A stretch of DNA of 64,000 bases, from assembly GCF_002140975.2 (NCBI RefSeq), contig NZ_CP147247.1, positions 3,535,001-3,599,000 on the forward strand, given 5' to 3'. This DNA comes from Enterococcus sp. 9E7_DIV0242 (GTDB lineage Bacteria; Bacillota; Bacilli; Lactobacillales; Enterococcaceae). The notes below the pieces were generated by a model. It saw only the letters and a program-made list of their open reading frames with translations, ran no database searches and was not told the origin of the DNA. Positions 53,980 to 64,000 of the stretch are shown here, piece after piece. The stretch's first letter is position 1; each line of letters begins with the position of its first letter. The translations under genes and the position numbers were made by a program.

Positions 53980-55104
53980 ATGCAACTATGGAAAAAGAAT
54001 TTCTTCTTTGTTGTTATACTTTTTCAAAGCTTGTTATTCGCGGGGTTATTTTTCTTTGTCAGTTACAGTTTCCAACAGTCATTGAGAAAGGAAGCAAGGC
54101 AATTTAGACAATGGATAGATGACAGTCAGAAGCTGATTAACCAGATTGTGGAAGATCCTTCTTCCGGACTTGCGAGAGAATTTATTCCTGTCATTCATGA
54201 ACAACAACAGTTTTACTTTAAAATCACGAATAACGGCGAAGAATTGTTTTCATCGATTCCGGAATATCCATTGATAGAGTATAGTCAAAACAAAGAACAG
54301 TTTTCAATCACGAGACGAGCCAGGACGGTTTACCTTGCTTGTCAGAAAGACAGAACGATTGGTGGGGTAAATTTTGAAGTGTCTTTCATAAAAGATGCTT
54401 CATCCATTTACTTGGAGCAAAGGCAGAGAGTCATATATAGTTTGTTATTCGGCATACTCTTTTCTCTGTTTCTCAGTACGATCATTTACTGGCAGATGAA
54501 AAAGATTTATCGACCGATACAAAACCTTTCTCATGAGTTGCGGACACCACTAACTCTTATTTCAGGCTATTCAGAATATTTAATGCGGATGAAAACGACG
54601 GAAGAAGAGAAAATGATGATGAGTCAGGAGATTTTTCAAGAGTCCCAGCATTTGCAAGAGGTGATAGAGCAGTTATTGATTATGGGAGATTTGACCGAAG
54701 ATGAGCTTCAAATGGAAAAGCTTCAATTGAGTGAGCTGATCCATAGTTTGAGTCATAACTATCCTCAGTTAAATGTTTCTATTTTTGAGGAAGCGGAGAT
54801 TCAAGGCAATCGTGTCTTACTATTGCGGCTATTTGATAATCTTCTGGATAATGCTTCTAGAGCAGCTGAGGAGCTGGAGGTTCAGCTGCGAATCTCAGGA
54901 AAAGAAGTGGAGATATCAAATCCGGGAACACAGATTCCAGAGAGTCAATTGAGAAAAATGAATCGTGGGAAAAAGCTGACCCAAGCTGAGTACGAAGGAT
55001 CAGGGCAAGGATTTCTAATTTGTCGAGAGATTGTCTCACTTCATCAGGGGAAAATAACTATTCAGTCAGATGCACAGAAAATCATTGTGCGGATTATTTT
55101 TTAG
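53980..55104 (+). CDS. Sensor histidine kinase
   Basis: A protein of 374 residues: two membrane helices (residues 7-30 and 147-167) bounding an extracellular domain of about 115 residues, then HisKA with His185 (LSHELRTPLTLISGYSEY) and an HATPase domain. The N box NLLDNA and G2 GSGQGF are present, but G1 reads ISNPGTQ, with Asn-Pro where DxGxG is usual; such forms occur in active kinases. No HAMP domain is obvious. Partner of the regulator immediately upstream. Confidence 0.9.
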   Translation: MQLWKKNFFFVVILFQSLLFAGLFFFVSYSFQQSLRKEARQFRQWIDDSQKLINQIVEDPSSGLAREFIPVIHEQQQFYFKITNNGEELFSSIPEYPLIEYSQNKEQFSITRRARTVYLACQKDRTIGGVNFEVSFIKDASSIYLEQRQRVIYSLLFGILFSLFLSTIIYWQMKKIYRPIQNLSHELRTPLTLISGYSEYLMRMKTTEEEKMMMSQEIFQESQHLQEVIEQLLIMGDLTEDELQMEKLQLSELIHSLSHNYPQLNVSIFEEAEIQGNRVLLLRLFDNLLDNASRAAEELEVQLRISGKEVEISNPGTQIPESQLRKMNRGKKLTQAEYEGSGQGFLICREIVSLHQGKITIQSDAQKIIVRIIF

Positions 55105-55132
55105 CTAAAAAGAAGTTCAGCTAGTCAGCTGG

Positions 55133-55170
55133 AGCAGGTGTGTGCAATTTTGTACACACCTGCTTTTTTC
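55133..55170 (+). terminator. Terminator of second two-component operon
   Basis: GCAGGTGTGT pairs with ACACACCTGC around GCAATTTTGT, followed by TTTTTT. Confidence 0.92.
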
Positions 55171-55321
55171 TTGTTCATAGAAAAGAGCAACGGCTAATTT
55201 CTAACCAAGTGTTAATAAAATAACAATTTTAAGAAATAACTCACAGAATTTTCTCAGAGATATAATGTATGATATATATCACTATGGTAGAATGATTCTA
55301 TCTTTTAATTGGAGGCTATTC

Positions 55322-56842
55322 ATGAAAAATACAAATCGAAAAATGAAAAAAGGGTTAGTTGAACGGATTGGTGCGGCCTTGCCGGAGTCGAATTTACTGT
55401 TTCTTATTCTTATTGGCATTATCATCATTATCAGCTTTATTGCACAAGGGGAGTATGCAGGCGTTCAGGAAGGAACGTCCTATGAAGTAAAAAATCTGCT
55501 GTCTTTTGAAGGGATCAGATGGCTATTGTATAACATCATTGAAAACTTCCGATCGTATCCGCCGCTGGGAATCGTGATCGTCGGAGTGATCGGTTTTGGT
55601 TTTGCGGAAAAAATTGGTTTGTTGGGAACCATCATCAAAAAAGTGGGCCATTCCACGCCGGAGAAATTCATTTTGCCGGTTATTATTTTTGTGGGGATCA
55701 ACTCATCGATTGCTTCTGATGCAGGGTATGTTGTGTTGGTGCCTTTAGCTGGGGCACTTTATGCAGGACTGGGAAAAAATCCATTGATTGGGATTTGCGC
55801 AGCGTTTGCGTCGGTATCTGCCGGCTTCGGTGCGGCATTGATTCCAACACCCGGAGATGGCTTGTTGGGAGCAATCACACAAAACGTTGTGGAAGAGACG
55901 ATGGGGCAAAAATTTGAGTTTAATGCAGTCACGATGAACTTGGTTTTCATGATTGTTTCGACCTTCTTTTTAACTGTCCTGTTGACAGTCGTAACCAATC
56001 GATTCATTGAAAAACGTGCCCAACATCATGAAATCGTGATTCCAAAAGAGGATGCAATCGAGGTTGGTGAGCTGACTGATAAAGAACGCAGAGGATTGAA
56101 AGCTGCGGGGATCGCATTAGTAGCGGTACTAGTAGTTTTTGCTGTGATGTACTTTACAGGTATTCTACAAAGCTATGAGTCAGTCATTGATGAAGCTGGA
56201 ACGATCAAAACCTTCAATCCGATTCTGGATAATATCATCGTTATCATGATTTGCCTTTTCCTTTTTCCATCAATCGCTTACGGACGGACCGTAGGAGCAA
56301 TCACTTCAGGCAAAGAATATATTCAGGTCACTACAAAAGCAATGATGGACATGGCGTACATTATGGTCTTTGCAATTTTTGCCGGAAATTTCTTAGCGAT
56401 TTTCTCTTATTCCGGTTTGGATAAATTCATCGCGAATCATGGGGCGCAAGGACTGATCAGCTTGAACATTCAGAATGATTTTATTTTGATCTTGCTCTTT
56501 ATCCTGTTATCCGCTTTTATCAATCTGTTTATGGGCTCAGCAAGTGCGAAATGGACGTTGCTGGCACCGATCTTTATCGTGATGCTGGACAGTGCGTCAA
56601 ATGGCAGTTTGAAGCCTGATGTCATTCAAGCAGCGTATCGTTTGGCGGATTCATCGACGAATATCATCACGCCGTTGATGACTTACATGGGTGTTGTATT
56701 AATTGCGGCGAAGAAATATTCACCGAAATTTGAAATTGGTGATTTAATGTCGATTATGACCCCTTACTCACTCAGTGTTTTAGTGGGGTGGACGATTTTC
56801 TTCCTCGGTTGGATGCTGACAGGATTGCCATTTGGGATATAA
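55322..56842 (+). CDS. AbgT-family transporter
   Basis: A protein of 506 residues with about eleven membrane helices. VERIGAALPESNLLFLILIG, PPLGIVIVGVIGFGFAEKIGLL and the re-entrant loop GSASAKWTLLAPIFI are typical of AbgT, which imports p-aminobenzoyl-glutamate or exports antifolates. ATG 55322 with GGAGG upstream is preferred to an in-frame ATG at 55268. TATAAT at 55261 is a plausible -10 with only a weak -35. Confidence 0.9.
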   Translation: MKNTNRKMKKGLVERIGAALPESNLLFLILIGIIIIISFIAQGEYAGVQEGTSYEVKNLLSFEGIRWLLYNIIENFRSYPPLGIVIVGVIGFGFAEKIGLLGTIIKKVGHSTPEKFILPVIIFVGINSSIASDAGYVVLVPLAGALYAGLGKNPLIGICAAFASVSAGFGAALIPTPGDGLLGAITQNVVEETMGQKFEFNAVTMNLVFMIVSTFFLTVLLTVVTNRFIEKRAQHHEIVIPKEDAIEVGELTDKERRGLKAAGIALVAVLVVFAVMYFTGILQSYESVIDEAGTIKTFNPILDNIIVIMICLFLFPSIAYGRTVGAITSGKEYIQVTTKAMMDMAYIMVFAIFAGNFLAIFSYSGLDKFIANHGAQGLISLNIQNDFILILLFILLSAFINLFMGSASAKWTLLAPIFIVMLDSASNGSLKPDVIQAAYRLADSSTNIITPLMTYMGVVLIAAKKYSPKFEIGDLMSIMTPYSLSVLVGWTIFFLGWMLTGLPFGI

Positions 56843-57052
56843 AAAACAGAAATTTTATTATTGATATGGCAAAAGTACGACTGATTATTCGGATGTTTAG
56901 GAAAACAGTATAAAGGCTGTGAAAATACACAGTATTATGTTTCAAGGTTTTGCTAAAACACAGAAAATTTGAGGCCTTGGAGTGTAATGTTTTGTTGTAG
57001 CTATAGGTTTTAATAGTAATTATAATAGCCTAAAGCGAATGGTTAAAAAAAC

Positions 57053-57083
57053 TGTTGACGCTTTCAAAAAAATGAGTTACACT
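57053..57083 (+). promoter_or_regulatory. Promoter with overlapping cre site
   Basis: -35 TTGACG (57055-57060), 17 bases, -10 TACACT (57078-57083). TGTTGACGCTTTCA (57053-57066) reads TGAAAGCGTCAACA on the other strand, a cre site with one mismatch, lying across the -35. Confidence 0.75.
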
Positions 57084-57101
57084 CTTCTTAACAAAATATC
57101 A

Positions 57102-57178
57102 GGCGTGTAACTACGTAATAGTAGGCATAACCGAATTGAATCATTCTCATAAGAGAGTGGTTTAGTTCGGTTTTTTTT
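57102..57178 (+). promoter_or_regulatory. RAT antiterminator and overlapping terminator
   Basis: GGCGTGTAACTAC-GTAATA-GTAGGCATAACC (57102-57132) is a good RAT. Its 3' end is shared with a terminator: AACCGAA (57129-57135) against TTCGGTT (57166-57172), then a run of Ts. The cognate antiterminator is probably the LicT gene at 60499. Confidence 0.88.
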
Positions 57179-57202
57179 GTTAAGAAAATGGAGGCGAAAA
57201 AA

Positions 57203-60488
<3,286 letters not shown>

Positions 60489-60498
60489 GAGGGTGACT

Positions 60499-61350
60499 AT
60501 GATTATCAAAAAAATCCTGAACCCTAATACCATTCTAGCGGTGGATGATGATCAGCAAGAGTTTGTATTTTTTGGAAAAGGAATTGGCTATAGTAGAGAA
60601 TTGGGGCAGGCTGTTGCTGATGAAGATGTGAATCGTGTCTTTATTCCTGTAGACAATTTACAAATGCAAGAATACCTGCGTCTGTTTGATTCTATACCAG
60701 CTGTTTATTTTGATATTGCTCAGCAAATTATAAAGAAAGCCGAAGAAGTATTGGGAACAACGCTTAATACAAGTGTATTCTTTACCTTGAGTGACCATTT
60801 GAACTTTGCCGTTGAAAGACAAAAGAACGGGTTGAATATCCTAAACCGAGTATATTGGGAAATCAAAAACTATTACCCGATGGAATTTTCAGTTGGTGAG
60901 TTTGCGTTGAAACTGTTGAAGCGAGAGTTAGGTCAGGTATTGCCTCCAGAAGAGGCAGCCAATATCGCTTTTCATGTCATCAATGCTCAAAATGTCGGCT
61001 CATCTACAAGTAAAGGGATGGAGTATGCCAAGCTAGTAGGTGGAATATCGGATATCGTTAAATATGAGCTTGGAATAAATTTTGATCGTGAAGATGTACA
61101 TTATCAACGTTTTATTACACACCTCAAATTTTTTGCAGAGAGATATTTTGAAGGGAAAATGATTACAGAAAACGATGCAGGCCTATTTGAACAAATTGCA
61201 CAGCTATATCCCAAAGCACTAACCGTTGCTTTTAATGTCAAGGATTATGTGGAGCTGTTGAACACTGAGAAGATTACCAAAGAGGAGATTGCATATTTGA
61301 CTGTTCATATCAATCGACTAATGTGTAACAAAAAAATCGATGAGAAATAA
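60499..61350 (+). CDS. licT: BglG/LicT-family transcriptional antiterminator
   Basis: A protein of 283 residues: CAT RNA-binding domain (MIIKKILNPNTILAVD) plus PRD1 and PRD2 with conserved His residues (LSDHLNFAVERQ, AFHVINAQN, RFITHLKFFAER, LTVHINR). Here it is the last gene of the operon, not the first. It should act on the RAT at 57102, giving positive feedback. ATG 60499 follows AGGAGG. Confidence 0.94.
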   Translation: MIIKKILNPNTILAVDDDQQEFVFFGKGIGYSRELGQAVADEDVNRVFIPVDNLQMQEYLRLFDSIPAVYFDIAQQIIKKAEEVLGTTLNTSVFFTLSDHLNFAVERQKNGLNILNRVYWEIKNYYPMEFSVGEFALKLLKRELGQVLPPEEAANIAFHVINAQNVGSSTSKGMEYAKLVGGISDIVKYELGINFDREDVHYQRFITHLKFFAERYFEGKMITENDAGLFEQIAQLYPKALTVAFNVKDYVELLNTEKITKEEIAYLTVHINRLMCNKKIDEK

Positions 61351-61539
61351 TAGATTAAATATGTGACTAGGGTATTTAAGTTTATCCATTAAATTTTGAG
61401 TCCTCCTGATTAAAAATTAGGTGGTAGGTTGGTAGAGCAGAGCCATTTGATAAAAAGAATAAAATGAGGCTCAGCTAAGCGTATCAATTGCTTCTTTTCA
61501 CAACTTTAAGCATACTTTAGTTGTGAGGAGGAGATTAGA

Positions 61540-61929
61540 ATGATAGAAGCATATAAAGAATATTGGAGTAACATAACGGTAATGGATGCAAGAGCAACTA
61601 GAGGGCAATATTGGTGGCCTCAAGTGCTGAACTATCTTGTATTATTCATCTATGGTATGATCACGAATATTTCTCAGTATTATAATTTTGAGACTCAGGA
61701 ATTTATCAAGCTGAATATCTACGCCTTTATCTTTATGGGGCTGACCTTCGCAATTTGGCTGGCGAATTTTACCGTGCGTGCGCGTCGTCTGCATGATACG
61801 AATCGTAGTAACTGGTGGGTGTTAGTTTATCTTATCCCATTATTTGGACCAATCATCATGTTTGTTTTCATGGTATTGCCAAGCAAATCTTATTCTCGTT
61901 GGTCTGTGAATCAATCAGAGCTGTCTTAA
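61540..61929 (+). CDS. DUF805-family membrane protein
   Basis: A protein of 129 residues with three or four membrane helices and the DUF805 marks: TRGQYWWPQVLNY near the start and RARRLHDTNRSNWWVL before the last helices. The family is widespread and has no assigned function. GAGGAGG precedes the ATG. Confidence 0.88.
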   Translation: MIEAYKEYWSNITVMDARATRGQYWWPQVLNYLVLFIYGMITNISQYYNFETQEFIKLNIYAFIFMGLTFAIWLANFTVRARRLHDTNRSNWWVLVYLIPLFGPIIMFVFMVLPSKSYSRWSVNQSELS

Positions 61930-61954
61930 ATTGAATTTATTAAAACCAACATTG

Positions 61955-61990
61955 ACCTGCTTCCTTTTTTATAAGGAGGCAGGTTATTTT
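61955..61990 (+). terminator. Terminator after DUF805 gene
   Basis: ACCTGCTTCC pairs with GGAGGCAGGT (one G-T) around TTTTTTATAA, then TATTTT. Confidence 0.8.
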
Positions 61991-62010
61991 CGGCGTCAAA
62001 AAATACACGC

Positions 62011-62058
62011 TTGCTTCCTTCGAGAAAAAGTCCTATTATAAAAGATGACCGTACAAAT
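62011..62058 (+). promoter_or_regulatory. Promoter and AraR-box operator of the GntR/LacI-type gene
   Basis: -35 TTGCTT (62011-62016), 17 bases, -10 TATTAT (62034-62039). Directly downstream, AGATGACCGTACAAAT (62043-62058) matches the AraR operator ATTTGTCCGTACAAAT at 13 of 16 bases, so autorepression is expected. Confidence 0.7.
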
Positions 62059-62075
62059 TTTTGTGGAGGAAAAAA

Positions 62076-63155
62076 ATGGCAGCCAAATACCAACAAATTG
62101 CGGATGAGATTCGCACGAAGATTTTAAATGGAGAATACCCAGTAGGCTCTGTTATACCACCGGAGCTGAAGCTGCAGGAAATCTGCCAAGTCAGCCGCCA
62201 CACGATTCGCCAGGCGATTGCTTTGTTGGCGAATGAAGGCTTCCTTCGTAAGGAAAAGGGATCAGGTACATATGTGGATGATCGTTTTATGACAAGAGAG
62301 GCTTCGGAGAAACGGACAAAAACGATTGGTGTAATAACGACCTATCTTTCCGATTATATTTTTCCGTCCATTATACGCGGCATTGAGGAGACTCTTCGAG
62401 AAAGCGGCTATTCCTTGTTACTGGCAAGTACTGGAAACGATCCACAGCAGGAACGAAAATGCCTGGAAAGCATGATTGCTCAACAGGTAGATGGATTGAT
62501 CGTTGAGCCGACTAGAAGCAATCAATACAATCCGAATTTATCCTACTACCTGTCTTTGAAAGAGTCTGGCGTACCTGTAGTGATGATCAATTCTCACTAC
62601 GAGGAGCTGGACATTCCTTATATTAGTCTGGACGATGTCAAAGCTGGTTTTACTGCGACCAATTTCATGCTGGAACAAGGGCTGGAAGAGCTTGCACTGA
62701 TTGTAAAAATCGATGATTTGCAAGGCAAGCTAAGGATGAAAGGGTTCATCGAAGCCTTTGAAAAGAAAAAGCGGATGTTTGATTCAGCAAATATTTTTAC
62801 GTATACAACAGAGGAAAAGGAGCAAGTTGTTACACGGATTGCTAAAAAGCTCTTAGAAAAGGACAATACGATCCAAGGAATTGTCTGTTACAATGATGAA
62901 ATCGCCAATTCTCTCGCACAATACCTATCTGCTTCTGGTAAACAGGTACCGGAGGATTTTTCGATTATTGGACAGGATGATTCCTATCTGAGTACAGCGG
63001 GTGAAATCCCATTAACGACCATCAGCCATCCAAAGGAACAATTAGGTCGAGATGCTGCGCAATGGATGATTCGAGCGATTGATAAGAAAATTTTTGGTGA
63101 GAATATTCTTTATGAGCCAGAAGTGATCGAAAGACAGTCGACAAAGAAACTTTGA
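62076..63155 (+). CDS. araR: AraR-like repressor (GntR HTH plus LacI-type sensor)
   Basis: A protein of 359 residues: an N-terminal GntR winged helix (YQQIADEIRTKILNGEYPVG, SRHTIRQAIALLANEGFL) fused to a periplasmic-binding-like sensor domain (IGVITTYLSDYIFPSIIRGIE; IIGQDDSYLS). This fusion is diagnostic of AraR, the arabinose-responsive repressor of Firmicutes. No arabinose genes are next to it in this window, so its targets must lie elsewhere. ATG 62076 follows GGAGG. Confidence 0.85.
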   Translation: MAAKYQQIADEIRTKILNGEYPVGSVIPPELKLQEICQVSRHTIRQAIALLANEGFLRKEKGSGTYVDDRFMTREASEKRTKTIGVITTYLSDYIFPSIIRGIEETLRESGYSLLLASTGNDPQQERKCLESMIAQQVDGLIVEPTRSNQYNPNLSYYLSLKESGVPVVMINSHYEELDIPYISLDDVKAGFTATNFMLEQGLEELALIVKIDDLQGKLRMKGFIEAFEKKKRMFDSANIFTYTTEEKEQVVTRIAKKLLEKDNTIQGIVCYNDEIANSLAQYLSASGKQVPEDFSIIGQDDSYLSTAGEIPLTTISHPKEQLGRDAAQWMIRAIDKKIFGENILYEPEVIERQSTKKL

Positions 63156-63622
63156 AAAGAGGAGTGGCGCTTTTTAGCGATAACTGGGAAATATAGAAGG
63201 ACAGAAGCAAATCCAATTGCTTCTGTCCTTTTGTTCGCTTGAAAGTTGAACGGTCATTTCTGCTTTTCGAGTTGTCTAGTTGTTCAAACTAGCTCCTTTC
63301 GACAATAAGTTCAAATTGTCTCATGGTAAAGAACACCATGTGTCAATTCGAAGCTTTTCTAGCTGTCTAGCAGAACAGCCCAACTTCTTCGACAATAAGC
63401 CCCCTTGTCTGCACTGGTAAAGAACACCATTGAGCCAAGTGGTCTTATTGCTTGAAAGTTGAACGGTCTGTTCTGCTTTTCGAATTTGAACAACTTTTCT
63501 GGATGTCTAGCTTCACGAGCTAGCTCCTCTCAACAATAAGATAAAACATGTCTCATGGTAAAGAGCACCATGTGCCAGTTTTGTCTTATTGTTCGGGAGC
63601 TGGGCAAGCTCGTGAAGCTTTT
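63156..63622. repeat. Repeat-rich intergenic block
   Basis: No gene. A 34-base direct repeat (63237-63270 and 63450-63483, starting GCTTGAAAGTTGAACGGT, few mismatches) lies 213 bases apart. Three copies of a unit built as ACAATAAG, spacer, TTGTCT-like stretch and the hairpin CATGGTAAAGAACACCATG occur at about 63301-63352, 63391-63449 and 63532-63594. Units two and three end in CTTATTG, which pairs with CAATAAG at their start. Confidence 0.75.
63199..63232 (+). terminator. Terminator of araR
   Basis: GGACAGAAGCAA pairs perfectly with TTGCTTCTGTCC around ATCCAA, then TTTTG. Confidence 0.9.
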
Positions 63623-64000
63623 CTAGCTATAAAAAACTTTGATCTTGATGTCTTGGTCGTAGTTTCCGAAGCCGCGTCCGAATAGGGTGCAGCCGCCGAC
63701 GTTTTTGGCGTCTTCTTTGACTTCCATACGTAGATGCCACGTGTCTTCGTTGCTTGGGATATCTGCGATGGTGATATCAGAAAGAGAAACACCGTCCATG
63801 TTTGTCAGATGCTTCGTGATGCGGATCGTTTTCAGTAGTCCGTATTGATTTAGATTATCGGGATACCAATCCGGTGTATATTTACCTCGGATATCGGCAA
63901 AATCTCCCGGGCTTGTCCAAGTCCCTAATTCCACCCCATTCAATGTAAATGTGATGTCAGAGGGCCAGTTATCGTTGGCAAAGGGGAATTCAGAAGAGAT
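63623..64000 (-). CDS. C-terminal part of a probable ArsR-type regulator (truncated by window edge)
   Basis: The frame is open to the right edge on the minus strand, giving 125 visible residues and no start. GTWTSPGDFADIRGKYTPDW, NQYGLLKTIRITK and GGCTLFGRGFGNYDQDI resemble the ligand-binding-like C-terminal domain I remember from a group of ArsR-type winged-helix regulators near carbohydrate genes. That match is from memory and the DNA-binding part is outside the window, so the assignment is tentative. Confidence 0.5.
   Translation of the reverse strand: MSSEFPFANDNWPSDITFTLNGVELGTWTSPGDFADIRGKYTPDWYPDNLNQYGLLKTIRITKHLTNMDGVSLSDITIADIPSNEDTWHLRMEVKEDAKNVGGCTLFGRGFGNYDQDIKIKVFYS

Larger units (their letters stand above)
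56843..57202. other. Leader region of the IIBCA/GH1/LicT operon
   Basis: No gene. The first 200 bases are AT-rich and without recognisable signals; the second half holds the promoter, cre site, RAT and terminator listed separately. Confidence 0.7.

Overview
The window looks like the chromosome of a low-GC Gram-positive bacterium of the order Lactobacillales, most likely an Enterococcus. The pointers are a WxL/DUF916 surface-complex locus, four beta-glucoside PTS systems, PRD-type antiterminators with their RNA targets, Mga/LicR-type regulators, and strong AGGAGG ribosome binding sites. The genus is inferred from gene content, not from a marker gene. There are no rRNA or tRNA genes, CRISPR arrays or recognisable insertion sequences.

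Region 1 (1-10.3 kb) is a cell-surface locus: a large WxL protein (cut by the left edge), a small sortase-anchored protein, two more WxL proteins, a DUF916/DUF3324 WxL-interacting protein, an unknown membrane protein, two type I signal peptidase homologues (the first has lost both catalytic residues, the second keeps them) and a YfhO-type membrane protein. Region 2 (10.3-16 kb) is a cellobiose-type PTS operon (IIA, GH1 phospho-glucosidase, IIB, IIC, LicR-like activator) behind two operator dyads and a cre-like site. Region 3 (16.2-21.3 kb) has a MATE transporter, then a two-component system with a lantibiotic-protection-type ABC transporter. Region 4 (21.4-28.5 kb) is a second cellobiose-type PTS operon with a divergent LicR-like regulator; it also carries a lipoprotein histidine phosphatase and a YczE-like membrane protein.

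Region 5 (28.5-38.2 kb) is accessory DNA. A PlcR-like TPR regulator is divergent from a 15-codon hydrophobic-peptide ORF, which suggests a peptide quorum-sensing pair. Next come an HhH-GPD-like protein and a SMI1/KNR4 protein. An AT-rich island follows: a P-loop ATPase/TPR protein facing a methyltransferase plus ATP-grasp operon, the pair bounded by a perfect 47-bp inverted repeat, with a complete tyrosine recombinase next to the right repeat. Each repeat ends in the ribosome binding site of the gene it precedes, and a good promoter lies outside the left repeat. I read this as a probable DNA-inversion switch choosing which of two gene sets is expressed.

Region 6 (38.2-42.9 kb) is a LicT-type antiterminator, a bgl PTS permease and a GH1 enzyme, with two RAT/terminator leaders. 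Region 7 (43-52.2 kb) has a P-type calcium ATPase, two small proteins (one GNAT), an Mga-like regulator and an ArsR-controlled ABC-2 exporter operon with a 48-bp palindrome. Region 8 (52.7-56.8 kb) has a secreted protein, a second two-component system and an AbgT-family transporter. Region 9 (57-61.4 kb) is a fourth beta-glucoside system (leader RAT, PTS IIBCA, GH1, LicT). Region 10 (61.5-64 kb) has a DUF805 protein, an AraR-like repressor with its own operator, a repeat-rich intergenic block and the C-terminal part of a gene running off the right edge.
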